DNA from: Treponema sp.
GTDB taxonomy: Bacteria; Spirochaetota; Spirochaetia; Treponematales; Breznakiellaceae
DNA: 64,000 nucleotides
NCBI GenBank assembly: GCA_031257195.1
Contig: JAIRPD010000131.1
Location: 1-64,000 of the forward strand
Reading direction: 5' to 3'
The notes beneath the pieces were generated by a model. It had not been told where the DNA came from, ran no database searches, and worked only from the letters and a program-made list of their open reading frames with translations. Shown one piece after another: positions 19,799-29,601 of the stretch; within the stretch, counting starts at the first letter, position 1, and every line of letters begins with the position of its first letter. The position numbers and the translations under genes were made by a program.

Positions 19799-20626
19799 AT
19801 GAAACGGATTATGAGAGGGCTTTTTACTATCCTCGGGGCGGTTCTCCTCGCCGCCGGTTTCGCCGCGGCCTGCGTTACCAATCCCTATACGGGCAGGACC
19901 ACCATGGCCCTGGTGAACGGCGATGAGCTTTTGGCCATGTCCTTTTCCGAATACAAGACCTTTTTAAACGGCCACGCCGTCATCAAGGGCACGGCGGACG
20001 CCGCCCTGGTGGAGCGGGTGGGGGGCAGGATACGGCAGGCGGCGGAAAAATGGGCCGCGTCCATGGGGCAAAGCGATCACTTAAAGAAATACCAGTGGGA
20101 GTACAACCTGGTGCAATCCGGCGAGGTCAACGCCTGGTGCATGCCCGGCGGCAAAATCGTGGTTTATACGGGGATCTTGCCCGTTACCAGGGACGAAACC
20201 GGCCTGGCGGTGGTTTTGGGCCACGAGGTGGCCCACGCCCTCCTGGACCACGGCCAGCAGCGGATGAGCGCCGACATGCTCCAGCAGTTTGGGGCCGAGG
20301 CGGTAAACACCGCCCTGGCGAAGAGGGATCAGAGTACCCGGCAGCTCGCGGTAACCGCCTTTGGGGTAAGCACCACCCTTTTTGGGACCCTGCCTTTTTC
20401 CCGATCCCACGAAAGCGAGGCGGACCACATCGGTCTTATCCTCATGGCCATCGCCGGCTACAACCCGGACCAGGCCCCGGTCTTTTGGGAGCGGATGTCC
20501 TCCGCCGGCGGCGGTACGCCGGAATTCCTCAGCACCCACCCCTCGGACGCCACCCGGATCAGGCAGCTCCGGGGCTGGATACCCGAGGCCCGGCAGAAGG
20601 CCGCCCAGACCGGAACGGTTCCCTGA
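19799..20626 (+). CDS. M48 family metalloprotease, lipoprotein
   Basis: The 275-residue protein carries the zinc motif HEVAH (in VVLGHEVAHALLDH) and a downstream ESEAD that supplies the third ligand, as in M48 peptidases of the LoiP/BepA group. The N-terminus (MRGLFTILGAVLLAAGFAAAC) is a lipoprotein-type signal with Cys at about residue 25, followed by NPYTGR, a sequence common in this group. It probably degrades misfolded outer-membrane proteins in the periplasm. The ATG at 19799 is chosen for the signal peptide; its ribosome binding site is weak. A repeat domain of the BepA type is absent. Confidence 0.87.
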   Translation: MKRIMRGLFTILGAVLLAAGFAAACVTNPYTGRTTMALVNGDELLAMSFSEYKTFLNGHAVIKGTADAALVERVGGRIRQAAEKWAASMGQSDHLKKYQWEYNLVQSGEVNAWCMPGGKIVVYTGILPVTRDETGLAVVLGHEVAHALLDHGQQRMSADMLQQFGAEAVNTALAKRDQSTRQLAVTAFGVSTTLFGTLPFSRSHESEADHIGLILMAIAGYNPDQAPVFWERMSSAGGGTPEFLSTHPSDATRIRQLRGWIPEARQKAAQTGTVP

Positions 20627-20638
20627 CCCCCCGTCCCG

Positions 20639-21574
20639 TCAAGCGGCGGGTTTGGGGGAAACACCGTTTTTCGGCCTGTTTTTTCGTTTGAACAGGCCCG
20701 CCGCCGCCCGGACAAGCCCCGTCGCGGCGAAGCCCCAGAAACCCAAAATCAGGGCAAGCTCAAGTTTCCACACCGCCAAAAAAACGGTGAACAATACCAG
20801 GAGGGCGGTGGTAAAATTTTTCTTGCCATGGAGGATTTTGTTGGCCAGGTGGACGTACCGTACCCGGCTGACCATCAGGATTCCACAGCCCAGGACGGCG
20901 AAAGGAAAGAGCCAGTTCGTGACGTCCGTCAGGGAGGAGGCCAGTCCCGGCAGGCGGCGGGTCAAACCGGTCAGAAAATCCTCCTGAAAAATAACCATGC
21001 TTACCACCACCCCCGCCGCGGCGGGACTGGGCAGGCCCGCGAAGAACTGATGGGAAGCCATATCCTCGTCATTTTCCACGTTAAACCGGGCCAGGCGGAT
21101 AACGGCGCAGAGCAGGAAAATAATCGCCACAAAGAGGGTCCATCTTCCCGCCAGATGAGCCAGTTGGGGGCTTACGCTTTTGGGAAAGGCCTTCCAGAGG
21201 GACAGGGGGAAAAAGAAATTGCGCGCCGCCGCCTCCAGCCCCAGCCGGGCCTCCATCACCTTGAACATAAGAAAAGCCGGCGCGGCGCCAAAACTTAAAA
21301 CATCGGCAAGACTGTCAAGCTGGCCGCCAAAGCTGGAGGCGGTTCCGCTCCAGCGGGCCACCTGGCCGTCCAGGATATCCGCCAGCATGGCCAGGATAAC
21401 CATGTACCCCGCCATGGCGAAAAAGGACGTTTCCGCCTTGATGAGGAGGAAGGATTTTAAAAACACCCCCGTCCCCCGGCTCGCGTACACAATGGAAAGA
21501 AAGCCGCAGAAGGCGTTGATCAGGGTTACCGCCGTGGGAAGCACGGCGATATAGGTAAGCCGTTTCTTGGTCAT
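20639..21574 (-). CDS. pssA: CDP-diacylglycerol-serine O-phosphatidyltransferase
   Basis: The 311-residue membrane enzyme makes phosphatidylserine from CDP-diacylglycerol and serine. It has the full CDP-alcohol phosphotransferase signature DG-x2-AR-x8-G-x3-D-x3-D (starting DGQVARW and ending DSLAD) near residues 68-90 and about eight hydrophobic segments. The C-terminal hydrophobic part is longer than in small family members. It follows the DedA-Psd fusion gene by 21 bases, so the two steps from CDP-diacylglycerol to phosphatidylethanolamine lie in one operon. Confidence 0.92.
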   Translation of the reverse strand: MTKKRLTYIAVLPTAVTLINAFCGFLSIVYASRGTGVFLKSFLLIKAETSFFAMAGYMVILAMLADILDGQVARWSGTASSFGGQLDSLADVLSFGAAPAFLMFKVMEARLGLEAAARNFFFPLSLWKAFPKSVSPQLAHLAGRWTLFVAIIFLLCAVIRLARFNVENDEDMASHQFFAGLPSPAAAGVVVSMVIFQEDFLTGLTRRLPGLASSLTDVTNWLFPFAVLGCGILMVSRVRYVHLANKILHGKKNFTTALLVLFTVFLAVWKLELALILGFWGFAATGLVRAAAGLFKRKNRPKNGVSPKPAA

Positions 21575-21595
21575 CTTCGCCCCCTTACATCCATC

Positions 21596-22870
21596 CTACG
21601 CCTTACCGGTATACCTTACCAGCGGGCTAAGCCCCGCCCGGACGGAATCGCCGGTTTTCACCGCCACCTCGTAGCTCCCCCCCCCGGGGCCGGCGGGGAT
21701 ATACAACTCCGTCCGGGAGCCGAATTTAATCATACCAAAAAGTTCCCCCTGCGTCAGTTCGTCCTTTTCCTTCGCCCCGCAGACGATCCGCCGGGCGATG
21801 GCGCCGCTGATCTGCCGGACCAGCAGCCGGTCCCGGGGTTCCGCCAGGCGCGTCATCAGGATGGCGTTAGACTCGTTCACCCTCGTTGATTCCGGGGACC
21901 GGGCGTCCTTGAACCGGCCCTTCCGGTAGGTGATTCGCTCCACCCTCGCGGAGCAGGGGGCGCGGTTGAGGTGAACGTTAAAGACGCTCAGGAAGATGCC
22001 GATCCGCAGCAGCCTGCCCAGCTCCTCGTCCTCCACCTGGGAAATATCCGTTACCCTGCCGTCCGCCGGGGAAAGGAGGACCGATTCATCCTTCGGGATG
22101 TTCCGGGGGGGGTTTCTAAAGAAGGAAAGACTCCAGATCAGGATCAGAAAGAGAACCGCCTCCAGGGGGATGATCCACAGACGCGCCGGCCCTCCCGGGA
22201 GGGGGACGGCAAGCAGAACGGCCATGGCGGCGGCGCAGAGGGCCGGAAAAAGGGCGACCTGGGGCAGGCCGTAGGGGGTAAGGGGAAAGGCCCGGGCGAG
22301 GAACCGGATCAGGAGGACCAGGAGGGCCAGGCCCAGCAGGACAAACAGGACCATCCCCGCCGCCCTGAAGGGATCCCGTACCCCGGCCCCAAAGCGGTAG
22401 GTTAAGAAGAAAAGGGTGTTGGTGCTGATCAGAGCGGCGGTGATGTCATACAGGGCGAAACGGCGGGGCGGGAGGCCCAGAAAACCGGAGGCCATGAACA
22501 GGATGTTCCTGACCCCCAGGGGGATAAACCGGCAGAGGATAAACGTCAAGGCCCCCCGTTTTTCCAACCGCCGCCGTACCCTTTCCAGGTTTTGGGGAGA
22601 AAGCGGGGCCGCGGCGAATTTGAGCCTCACCGCCCCCTTGCGTACCAGGACCCCCAGGTAGTAGGCGGTAAAATCGCTGATGATAACCCCCGCGTAAATC
22701 GCGAGCAGGCTGGGAACCAGCAATCCCGCCTCCCGCCGGCTTACCAGGGCCCCGGTGATGATCACCAGGTCCTCCGACACGGGGATGTTGAACCCCGCCA
22801 GGAGGAGCCCCGCCAGGGCGGCCAGGGGATAAAATTGAATATAGTGGCCTAAAAACGTAAAAATGTCCAT
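21596..22870 (-). CDS. psd: DedA membrane protein fused to phosphatidylserine decarboxylase
   Basis: Residues 1-200 are a DedA/VTT-type membrane protein (NIPVSEDLVIITGALV, then a helical re-entrant pattern and FIPLGVRNILFMASGFLG). Residues from about 205 are a short-form phosphatidylserine decarboxylase: two helices, then 'RNPPRNIPKDESVLLSPADG', 'FLSVFNVHLNRAP' and the self-cleavage site 'IKFGSRTELYIP', where the Ser becomes the pyruvoyl group. It turns phosphatidylserine into phosphatidylethanolamine at the membrane. DedA proteins act in lipid translocation, so the fusion may couple PE synthesis to its flipping; that coupling is inferred. pssA follows. Confidence 0.88.
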   Translation of the reverse strand: MDIFTFLGHYIQFYPLAALAGLLLAGFNIPVSEDLVIITGALVSRREAGLLVPSLLAIYAGVIISDFTAYYLGVLVRKGAVRLKFAAAPLSPQNLERVRRRLEKRGALTFILCRFIPLGVRNILFMASGFLGLPPRRFALYDITAALISTNTLFFLTYRFGAGVRDPFRAAGMVLFVLLGLALLVLLIRFLARAFPLTPYGLPQVALFPALCAAAMAVLLAVPLPGGPARLWIIPLEAVLFLILIWSLSFFRNPPRNIPKDESVLLSPADGRVTDISQVEDEELGRLLRIGIFLSVFNVHLNRAPCSARVERITYRKGRFKDARSPESTRVNESNAILMTRLAEPRDRLLVRQISGAIARRIVCGAKEKDELTQGELFGMIKFGSRTELYIPAGPGGGSYEVAVKTGDSVRAGLSPLVRYTGKA

Positions 22871-23257
22871 GACAACCGCCGCTTAAGGGTAAGTATACGG
22901 AAAAACATCCCCCGGGGCAACCGGTCTTTGGGCGCGTCCCTGGTCCCGCCCCGCTCCCCGCGGGGCCTCCTCCCCCCGGCGCCCCGGCGGCCGGCGGTGA
23001 AACCCGGACAGCCGGCCGTAGAGGTGTGGCCGACGACAACGGGACCGCGGCGGCCATCCGGGGGAAAACCGCTTCCGGCGGGGCCGCCACCGTTACGTCC
23101 CGCCGGGGGCCGCCGGAGGCCGGATCGACACCATGTTATCGATACTTTTTGGGAAAAGGCCGGAAATGGGAAAAAACCATTGACGATATGGGTTGCTTTA
23201 TGCTACGTTAGTATGGTATAAAGCGGTTCCAAAAATGGGCGGAAAAGCTGAAAAAAC
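22871..23257. other. Gene-poor stretch of 387 bases
   Basis: The first 240 bases are GC-rich with short complementary runs and no convincing gene. A 61-codon frame from 23026 runs over the tRNA promoter and has no family resemblance. From about 23110 the sequence resembles the zone upstream of tRNA-Arg(TCT), including the promoter and leader. Confidence 0.6.
23180..23209 (+). promoter_or_regulatory. Promoter of tRNA-Arg(CCG)
   Basis: TTGACG at 23180-23185, an 18-base spacer, then TACGTT at 23204-23209. Spacing and surroundings match the tRNA-Arg(TCT) promoter. The leader AAAAATGGGCGGAAAAGCTG runs up to the tRNA. Confidence 0.55.
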
Positions 23258-23331
<74 letters not shown>

Positions 23332-23537
23332 ATCGTAACTCCTTACACGGTAAGGAATTAGGAAACGGTAGTACAACTTGAGCAGGTGTTCGACGCTGAG
23401 TTGGTAGGTGTTTAAATCCACCCGAAAACGGTTAATTTTATCCTGAAACAGGCCGGTTTGGATTGAATAGCTGTTTATATAAGGAAAATACCGGTAATTA
23501 CCGGCGCCGCGACGAAATATCGTTCTTAGTGGAATGA
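23332..23537. other. Low-GC filler between tRNA-Arg and its 3' copy
   Basis: These 206 bases are less GC-rich than both neighbours, hold no gene I can support, and contain a perfect 14-bp palindrome CCGGTAATTACCGG at 23491-23504. Bounded by tRNA-Arg(CCG) and a second copy of its 3' end, the stretch looks like a remnant of inserted DNA. Confidence 0.45.
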
Positions 23538-23581
23538 GCCTCAGGAGTTGGAGGTGGTGGGTTTGAGTCCTGCGTCTCTCA
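23538..23581 (+). repeat. Second copy of the tRNA-Arg(CCG) 3' end
   Basis: The 44 bases match 23288-23331 (anticodon arm to discriminator) at 39 of 44 positions. The 5' half of a tRNA is not recognisable before it. Such a copy is what site-specific integration into a tRNA 3' end leaves behind, though a decayed tandem tRNA is also possible. The lon gene, on the other strand, ends inside it. Confidence 0.6.
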
Positions 23582-26213
23582 AACGCGCCCCGGGGCGGCG
23601 GTGTTTCACGCCCTTCCCCAGGGCCGCCGGGCCGCGTTTGATGTTTCCCTCAAAGAGGAGCGCGAAAACCTCCCCGGCGGTTTCCACGAATTCCGCCTCC
23701 AGGGAGGAGCGGATATCCCGGTCAAGCTCGTTCCACTCTTCCCGGTTGTCCGCCGGCAGGAGGACCTTCCCCATCCCGTTCCGGATGGCGGCCAGGATCT
23801 TTTCTTTGAGGCCCCCAATGGGGAGAATCCGCCCCGTGAGGGTTAGTTCCCCGGTCATGGCGATTCCCGCCAGGGGGGGCCGGCCCAGGAGGGTGGAAAG
23901 GAGAGACGCGGCCAGGGTGATCCCCGCGGAGGGGCCGTCTTTGGGGATCGCCCCCTCGGGGACGTGGATGTGGAAGTCCGTTTTCGCGATGTCCTTGACC
24001 AGGAAGCGGAACCCGTCCTGCTCTCCCCGCAGGTAGGAAAGGGCGATCCGGGCGCTTTCCTTCATCACGTCCCCCAGGTTGCCCGTGATAACCAGGTCGC
24101 CGCCGCCCTCGTAGCTGCGGGTTTCCACCGGCAGGATCGCCCCGCCGGTTTCGGTCCAGGCCAATCCGTAGGCCACCCCGGTCCGGGCCTCGTGGAACAC
24201 CAGGTCCCGCTTGTACTTCCGCCGGCCCAGGAACTTTTCCAGGTCCTCGCTCCGTACCGTTTTTTTGTAGGTCCCCACGGGCTTTTCCGCCGGGCCGTAG
24301 CCGTTTTCCACCGCCCGCCGGGCCAGGCGCCGGACGCAGCGGGCTATTTCCCGTTCCAGCCCCCGGACCCCGGATTCCATGGTCCAGTGGCGGATGATCG
24401 ACAGGATCGCCTCGTCCTTGAAGGCGATCCTCGCGTCCTTCAGGCAGTTTTCCCCCAGTTCCTTGGGGACTAAAAAGCGTTTGGCGATGGCGAGTTTTTC
24501 CCGTTCCCCGTAGCCGGGAATCTCGATCAGCTCCATCCGGTCCAGGAGGGGGTAGGGGATGGTGTGGACCGAGTTGGCGGTGGCGATGAACAGTACCCGG
24601 GAAAGGTCGTAGGGCAGTTCCAGGTAGTGGTCGCCGAAGGTGTTGTTCTGTTCCGGGTCCAGTACTTCCAGGAGGGCGCTGGCGGGGTCTCCCCGGAAGT
24701 CGCTGGAAAGTTTGTCTATCTCGTCCAGGAGGAACACGGGGTTTACCGTTCCCGCCTTTCGCATGGACTGGATGATCTTCCCCGGCAGGGCCCCCACGTA
24801 GGTTTTGCGGTGCCCCCGGATTTCCGCCTCGTCCCGGACCCCCCCCAGGGAGATCCGCACAAACCGGCGGCCCAGGGCCCGGGCCACGGATTTGCCCAGG
24901 CTGGTTTTTCCCGTCCCCGGGGGGCCCACAAAACAGAGGATGGGTCCCTTTACCGGGATCCGGTCCGGCCCGGAGGCGGGGCCGGCGGGTTCCCCCGGGG
25001 GGTCCCCTTCCGCCGCGCCGCCCCGGGCCGCTTTGGCGGATTCCGCCAGTTCCCGGACGGCGATGAATTCCAGGATCCGCTCCTTGGCCTTTTCCATGCC
25101 GTAGTGATCTTCCTCCAGGATCGTTTTAGCCCGAGCCAGGGCGGGGACGCCGCGGAGGGTCTCCGCTTCCCGGTCCGGGTCCGCCGCGGCGCCTTCCAGG
25201 CCGGTTTCGCCCCAGGGCAGGTCCGCCATCCATTCCAGGTAACCCCGGAGTACCCCCGCCTCGGGGGAGAGGGGCTGGAGTTTTTTGAGCCGGGCCAGTT
25301 CTTTCCGGGCCTTGTGGAGCGCCTCCTCGCCGGGGTTCCGGGCGACGATCGCCTTTTCCAGTTCGGCGAATTCATCCTCACTTTCCCCCTTACCCAGCTC
25401 TTTGTTGATTTCCTTGAGCTGCTCGTGGAGGATAAATTCCCGGTGGTTTTTTTCCATCCGGCTCTTTACCTTTCCGGAAATATTCTTCTGGATTCCCAGG
25501 ATCTCGTTTTCCATTTCCAGGGTTTCCAGCAGGGTCTCCAGCCGCTGGTCCCCGCCGTCGTGGTCCAGGAGGGCCACCTTTTTTTCCGTTTTTACCGCCA
25601 GGGCGTTGCCGATAAGGTTGCACAGCCGTTCGGGGTCTTCGGTTTTTTCCATGATGGACAAGGTCTCGGCGCCGACCTTCCGGGAAAATTCGGCGTACCG
25701 GGTAAAGGCTTTTTGCACGGAGCGGATCAGGGCCAGCCGTTCCGGCGGGGACGGTTCCGGGCCGCCGTCTGTCTCGCGGGGGGCGGCCCCCAGGGGGCGT
25801 ATTTCCACCATGGTCCGGCCGTTGTGTCTTTCCAGGGCGATGATTTTCCCCCGGTATTCCCCGTGGAACACCACCTGGCAGCCGCCGTCGGGGAGCCGAA
25901 GGTGCCGCGCCACCCGGACCACGCAGCCTAAGCCGTAGGTTTCCCCCAGGCCGGAAACGGTCCCGGCGGCGGGAAGTTCCCCTCCCCGGGGGGGCGGCGT
26001 CATTCTGAGGGGAACGGCGAAGAGCCGCGTCCCCAGGCGCAGGGCCGTTTCCACGGCCTCGATCCCCGCTTTGTAGGTTATGTAGAGGGTAACGATGGTT
26101 TGGGGGAAAATCACCAGTTCCCGAAGGGGGAACAGGGGGAATTCCTCGAGCGCGCGTTTGCCCGTGATGGCGGAAAGGGTTGACAGGATTTTGGAAACCC
26201 CCTCATGTTTCAC
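23541..26213 (-). CDS. lon: ATP-dependent protease Lon
   Basis: Lon degrades misfolded and regulatory proteins in the cytoplasm. The 890-residue protein has the N-terminal substrate domain ([15 protein letters not shown]), a coiled-coil, the AAA+ module ([13 protein letters not shown], then FLLDEIDKL) and the serine-lysine protease domain (catalytic Ser in PKDGPSAG, Lys in [10 protein letters not shown]). It is longer than usual because of a Gly/Pro-rich insert just before the Walker A motif and a basic tail of about 30 residues. The last 13 codons lie antisense in the tRNA-Arg 3' copy, which also supplies the stop. The GTG start overlaps the clpX stop (GTGA). Confidence 0.96.
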   Translation of the reverse strand: MKHEGVSKILSTLSAITGKRALEEFPLFPLRELVIFPQTIVTLYITYKAGIEAVETALRLGTRLFAVPLRMTPPPRGGELPAAGTVSGLGETYGLGCVVRVARHLRLPDGGCQVVFHGEYRGKIIALERHNGRTMVEIRPLGAAPRETDGGPEPSPPERLALIRSVQKAFTRYAEFSRKVGAETLSIMEKTEDPERLCNLIGNALAVKTEKKVALLDHDGGDQRLETLLETLEMENEILGIQKNISGKVKSRMEKNHREFILHEQLKEINKELGKGESEDEFAELEKAIVARNPGEEALHKARKELARLKKLQPLSPEAGVLRGYLEWMADLPWGETGLEGAAADPDREAETLRGVPALARAKTILEEDHYGMEKAKERILEFIAVRELAESAKAARGGAAEGDPPGEPAGPASGPDRIPVKGPILCFVGPPGTGKTSLGKSVARALGRRFVRISLGGVRDEAEIRGHRKTYVGALPGKIIQSMRKAGTVNPVFLLDEIDKLSSDFRGDPASALLEVLDPEQNNTFGDHYLELPYDLSRVLFIATANSVHTIPYPLLDRMELIEIPGYGEREKLAIAKRFLVPKELGENCLKDARIAFKDEAILSIIRHWTMESGVRGLEREIARCVRRLARRAVENGYGPAEKPVGTYKKTVRSEDLEKFLGRRKYKRDLVFHEARTGVAYGLAWTETGGAILPVETRSYEGGGDLVITGNLGDVMKESARIALSYLRGEQDGFRFLVKDIAKTDFHIHVPEGAIPKDGPSAGITLAASLLSTLLGRPPLAGIAMTGELTLTGRILPIGGLKEKILAAIRNGMGKVLLPADNREEWNELDRDIRSSLEAEFVETAGEVFALLFEGNIKRGPAALGKGVKHRRPGARLRDAGLKPTTSNS

Positions 26214-27469
26214 GCGCTTTTCTGAATGGGGATGATCTCCGGGGGCTCGGATTTTTCCACCGTTTCCTGGGTTATGACCACCCGCTTGTTTCCCTCTATG
26301 GAGGGGATGTCAAACATGATGTCCGTCATAAGCTTTTCCACGATGGCCCGTAAACCCCGGGCGCCGGTTTTCTGTTTGATCGCCGTGTCGGCGATGGCGT
26401 TGATCGCCCCGTCGGTGAATTCCAGTTCCACGTCATCCATGGCCAGGGAAGCCTGATACTGCTTCACGATGGCGTTTTTTGGCTCGGTAATGATCCGCTT
26501 TAAGTCTTCCAGCCGCAGCTCCTCCAGGCTTACCGTGATGGGGAGCCGGCCTATGAACTCGGGGATCATCCCAAAATGGATAAGATCGTCCGGGTGGAGG
26601 TGGGCGTAGAGTTCCCGCAGGCTCCGTTCTTTGTTGTCCTTTACTTCCATCCCGAATCCCATGGGGTGCTGGACCACCCGCCTTTCAATGAGCTTGTCCA
26701 GCCCCACAAAGGCCCCCCCGCAGATAAAGAGGATATTGGTGGTATCGATGCGGATCATCTCCTGGTTGGGGTGTTTCCGTCCTCCCTGGGGGGGCACGGA
26801 GGCGACAGTTCCCTCGATGATCTTGAGCAGGGCCTGCTGGACCCCTTCGCCGGACACATCCCGGGTGATGGAAACATTTTCCCCCTTCCGGGCTATCTTA
26901 TCGATTTCGTCGATGTACACAATCCCCCGCTCGGCGGAGGGAATGTTCTGTCCGGCGTTCTGGATAAGCTTAAGGAGTATGTTTTCCACATCCTCCCCCA
27001 CATAGCCCGCCTCAGTCAGGGTGGTGGCGTCCACGATGGCGAAGGGTACCTTCAGCTTTCTCGCCAGGGTCTTGGCCAGCAGGGTTTTTCCCGTCCCCGT
27101 GGGCCCGATCAGGAGTACGTTGGATTTTTCGATCTCCACGTCGTCCGGCCCCTTTACGGGGTTGGCGATTCGCTTGTAGTGGTTGTAGACCGCCACGGAA
27201 AGGGCCTTTTTGGCCTCCTCCTGGCCTATGATAAACAGGTCCAGGTACTTTTTGATTTCCCTGGGGGTGGGGATGTCGCCGGTGAATTGGGTGGTGAGGT
27301 CCTGTTCCTCGTCGGAAAGGATCTTCCGGCAGACCTCCACGCACTCGTCGCAGATAAACACATCGTTGGGCCCCGCGATGAGCCGCCGGGCCATGTCGGC
27401 GCTTTTTCCGCAGAAAGAGCAGGAGCGCTCCCCGCCGGTTCCGCCGTAACCGTTACGCAGCCGGGCCAT
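26210..27469 (-). CDS. clpX: ATP-dependent Clp protease, unfoldase subunit ClpX
   Basis: ClpX unfolds tagged proteins and feeds them to ClpP. The 419-residue protein has the N-terminal zinc-binding domain (CSFCGKS...CDECVEVC, four Cys), Walker A ([15 protein letters not shown]), Walker B ([12 protein letters not shown]), and the IGF-like loop that docks on ClpP, seen as 'HPMGFGMEV'. The gene overlaps clpP upstream by 17 bases and lon downstream by 4, so the three proteases are translated from one message. Confidence 0.97.
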   Translation of the reverse strand: MARLRNGYGGTGGERSCSFCGKSADMARRLIAGPNDVFICDECVEVCRKILSDEEQDLTTQFTGDIPTPREIKKYLDLFIIGQEEAKKALSVAVYNHYKRIANPVKGPDDVEIEKSNVLLIGPTGTGKTLLAKTLARKLKVPFAIVDATTLTEAGYVGEDVENILLKLIQNAGQNIPSAERGIVYIDEIDKIARKGENVSITRDVSGEGVQQALLKIIEGTVASVPPQGGRKHPNQEMIRIDTTNILFICGGAFVGLDKLIERRVVQHPMGFGMEVKDNKERSLRELYAHLHPDDLIHFGMIPEFIGRLPITVSLEELRLEDLKRIITEPKNAIVKQYQASLAMDDVELEFTDGAINAIADTAIKQKTGARGLRAIVEKLMTDIMFDIPSIEGNKRVVITQETVEKSEPPEIIPIQKSA

Positions 27470-28055
27470 GTTTTTCCCTTACCAAGACCTTGTCCGCGAC
27501 GCCGTAGGCCACCGCCTCTTCGGCGTCCATAAAAAAGTCCCGCTCCATGTCCGCGGCCACCTGATCAAAGTCCCTGCCGGTATGGCGGGCAAAGCAATTA
27601 ATGGTTATTTTTTTAAGCCGCAAGATTTCCTTGGCGTGGATGCCGATATCCCTGGCCTGCCCCTGGGCGCCTCCCCAGGGCTGGTGGATCACCACCCGGG
27701 AAGAGGGAAGAACCAGCCGCTTCCCCGGCGCCCCGGCGGCGAGGATCAGCGCCGCCATACTGGCCGCCTGGCCCAGGCAAATCGTCTGGACATCGGACTT
27801 GACGTACTGGATCGTGTCGTAGATCGCCAGACCCGCGGTAACCGACCCCCCCGGGGAATTGATATAGAGGTTGATGTCCTTTTCCGTGTTCTGGCCGTCC
27901 AGATAGAGAATCTGGGCCACCACCAGATCCGCGTTCAGATCCATCACATCCCCATCCAAAAAGATGATCCGGTCCGAGAGGAGCCTGGAATATATATCAT
28001 AGTACCGTTCACCCATGCCGGTATGCTCTACCACATGGGGGAGGATATTGCTCAT
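27453..28055 (-). CDS. clpP: ATP-dependent Clp protease, proteolytic subunit ClpP
   Basis: The 200-residue protein is a canonical ClpP: catalytic Ser in [11 protein letters not shown] (about residue 98), His in [10 protein letters not shown] and Asp in the downstream segment. The N-terminal '[13 protein letters not shown]' is the ClpX-facing loop region. It forms the double heptamer chamber with ClpX. It follows tig by 18 bases. Confidence 0.97.
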   Translation of the reverse strand: MSNILPHVVEHTGMGERYYDIYSRLLSDRIIFLDGDVMDLNADLVVAQILYLDGQNTEKDINLYINSPGGSVTAGLAIYDTIQYVKSDVQTICLGQAASMAALILAAGAPGKRLVLPSSRVVIHQPWGGAQGQARDIGIHAKEILRLKKITINCFARHTGRDFDQVAADMERDFFMDAEEAVAYGVADKVLVREKHGPAA

Positions 28056-28073
28056 AATCGTTCCCGCCTTATT

Positions 28074-29441
28074 CTAACGGTTCTCGGCCATAAGGTCCAG
28101 ATAACTTTCTTTCGCGCCTTTTTTCACGTTGTTTTCCGCGATAAGGATGTCAAAGAGTTTCCTTTCCCGGATATCGTCCTTTAGATATTCCCGGGCGTTT
28201 TCCTGTTCATAGTACTTTTTTAGGTCCTCCAAAGAGGCGCCGGAATCTCCCGCCTGGGCCTCAATTTCCTTTTCCGCCTCCTCATCGGAGGCTTCCAGGT
28301 TGAGGTCCCGGATCAGGGTTTCCACGATAAGCCGGCTTTTCAAGGCCTTTTCCGCGTCGGGGCTCATGTCCGCGAGGAGCTTTTCCGCCCCCCCCTCCGC
28401 GGTGGAGAGGTTCGTGACCAGCTCTTCCGGGGCCATGTTAAAACGCCGGGCGAGGTTCCTGAGCCGCCCGTCCAATTCCACCCGAAGCATCGACGCGGGC
28501 AGGTCTATGGGGGTGCTTTCCAGCGTCTTTTCCAGGATTTTGGACACGGTAATGTCCCGCAGCCGTCTTTTCAGGTTTTTTTCCAGCCGTTCCCGGACGC
28601 TGTTTTTTAGATCCCCCAGGGTTTGGTACTTTTCGTCCACGTCCTGGGCCAGATCATCGTTCAGCTCGGGAAGTTTTTTCTCTTTTAAGGCGGTCAGCGC
28701 GAGCCGGATAGTGAGGGTCCTGCCCGCCAGGTCCTTATACGTGTAGTCCCCGGGGAAGGTTTTGGTAATGTCCCTGGTTTCACCCTTTTTCATCCCCTCA
28801 ATATCGCCGTCAAAGCCATAAAGATTGTAGCCCGTACCCAGGGTAAAGACAAAATCCTGCCTTTCGCTTCCCTTGACAGGATTACCGTCCCCGTCCAGCT
28901 CCCAGTAGTTGACCGTAACCACGTCGTTTTTCGCCGCCGCCGCGTTGTCGTCCCGGTCCAGGACTATGGCGTTCCGGTCCCGGATTTCCCCAAGTTCCCG
29001 GTCCATGTCCTCGGCGGTTATCTCCACATCGGGGATCTCCACTTCCAGGCCTTTCCAGGGACCCAGGGTAAACCGGGGAAGCGCGTCGTAGACCACGGAG
29101 AAAGACAGGTCTTTGTCAAAATCCAGAACCGGATCGTCCTCGATCCGGGGGGTGGAATAGGGCAGGGGCCGGTCTTCTTTGGGGAGGCTCTCATCCTCAA
29201 AAACAGAGGTGATCGTCTTACCCAGGACCTTATTCAGCGCCTCCTCTTTAAGGGCCGCGCCGAATTTCCGTTCCAGCACCTCCCGGGGGACCTTTCCCTT
29301 TCGAAAACCGGGGATCGCCGCGGTTTTAACATAATCCGCGACAAGCTCGTCGTACTGGGAGCGGACCTCTTCCCCGCTTACCGTAAGGGCAAGCCTAACC
29401 GCCGAATGTTCCAGCCGGGTAATTTCTTTGGATACGGGCAC
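28074..29441 (-). CDS. tig: Trigger factor, ribosome-bound chaperone/prolyl isomerase
   Basis: Trigger factor meets nascent chains at the ribosome exit. The ribosome-binding motif is present as 'IPGFRKGKVPREVLERKFG', the usual GFRxGxxP loop. A PPIase FKBP-like domain (KNDVVTVNYWELDGDGNPV ... TGYNLYGFDGDIEGMKKG) sits mid-protein and a helical C-terminal cradle follows. I place the start at the GTG 29441 (VPVSKEITR), preceded by GAGAGGG; the in-frame GTG at 29471 adds ten residues and lies almost in the tRNA-Leu 3' end. It heads the tig-clpP-clpX-lon operon. Confidence 0.94.
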   Translation of the reverse strand: MPVSKEITRLEHSAVRLALTVSGEEVRSQYDELVADYVKTAAIPGFRKGKVPREVLERKFGAALKEEALNKVLGKTITSVFEDESLPKEDRPLPYSTPRIEDDPVLDFDKDLSFSVVYDALPRFTLGPWKGLEVEIPDVEITAEDMDRELGEIRDRNAIVLDRDDNAAAAKNDVVTVNYWELDGDGNPVKGSERQDFVFTLGTGYNLYGFDGDIEGMKKGETRDITKTFPGDYTYKDLAGRTLTIRLALTALKEKKLPELNDDLAQDVDEKYQTLGDLKNSVRERLEKNLKRRLRDITVSKILEKTLESTPIDLPASMLRVELDGRLRNLARRFNMAPEELVTNLSTAEGGAEKLLADMSPDAEKALKSRLIVETLIRDLNLEASDEEAEKEIEAQAGDSGASLEDLKKYYEQENAREYLKDDIRERKLFDILIAENNVKKGAKESYLDLMAENR

Positions 29442-29484
29442 AATTTTTCCCTCTCGCGTTGAAGCTTTCACCTTCTGGTGACCC

Positions 29485-29565
29485 TGCGAGAGAGGGGACT
29501 CGGACCCCTATGCCAAAGGCACCAGATCCTAAGTCTGGCGTGTCTACCAGTTTCACCACTCTCGC
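29485..29565 (-). tRNA. tRNA-Leu (anticodon TAG)
   Basis: Minus-strand cloverleaf of 81 bases with a class II variable arm (TGCCTTTGGCAT): acceptor GCGAGAG/CTCTCGC, anticodon stem CCAGA/TCTGG with loop CTTAGGA, T arm AGGGG-TCCGAGT-CCCCT, discriminator A, no CCA. The 3' end is only 43 bases from the tig start and on the same strand, so the promoter upstream may serve both. Confidence 0.95.
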
Positions 29566-29601
29566 GCCGTCTGAATCCCAAACAGCTCAGGTTTATGCCT
29601 T

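Noticed and set aside
23026-23211. 61-codon frame upstream of tRNA-Arg(CCG)
   Set aside because: It overlaps the tRNA promoter and a stretch shared with the other tRNA-Arg leader, and has no family resemblance or clear start signal.
23332-23537. Intact integrated element at tRNA-Arg
   Set aside because: Only 206 bases lie between the tRNA and its 3' copy, with no integrase or cargo gene; at most a remnant.
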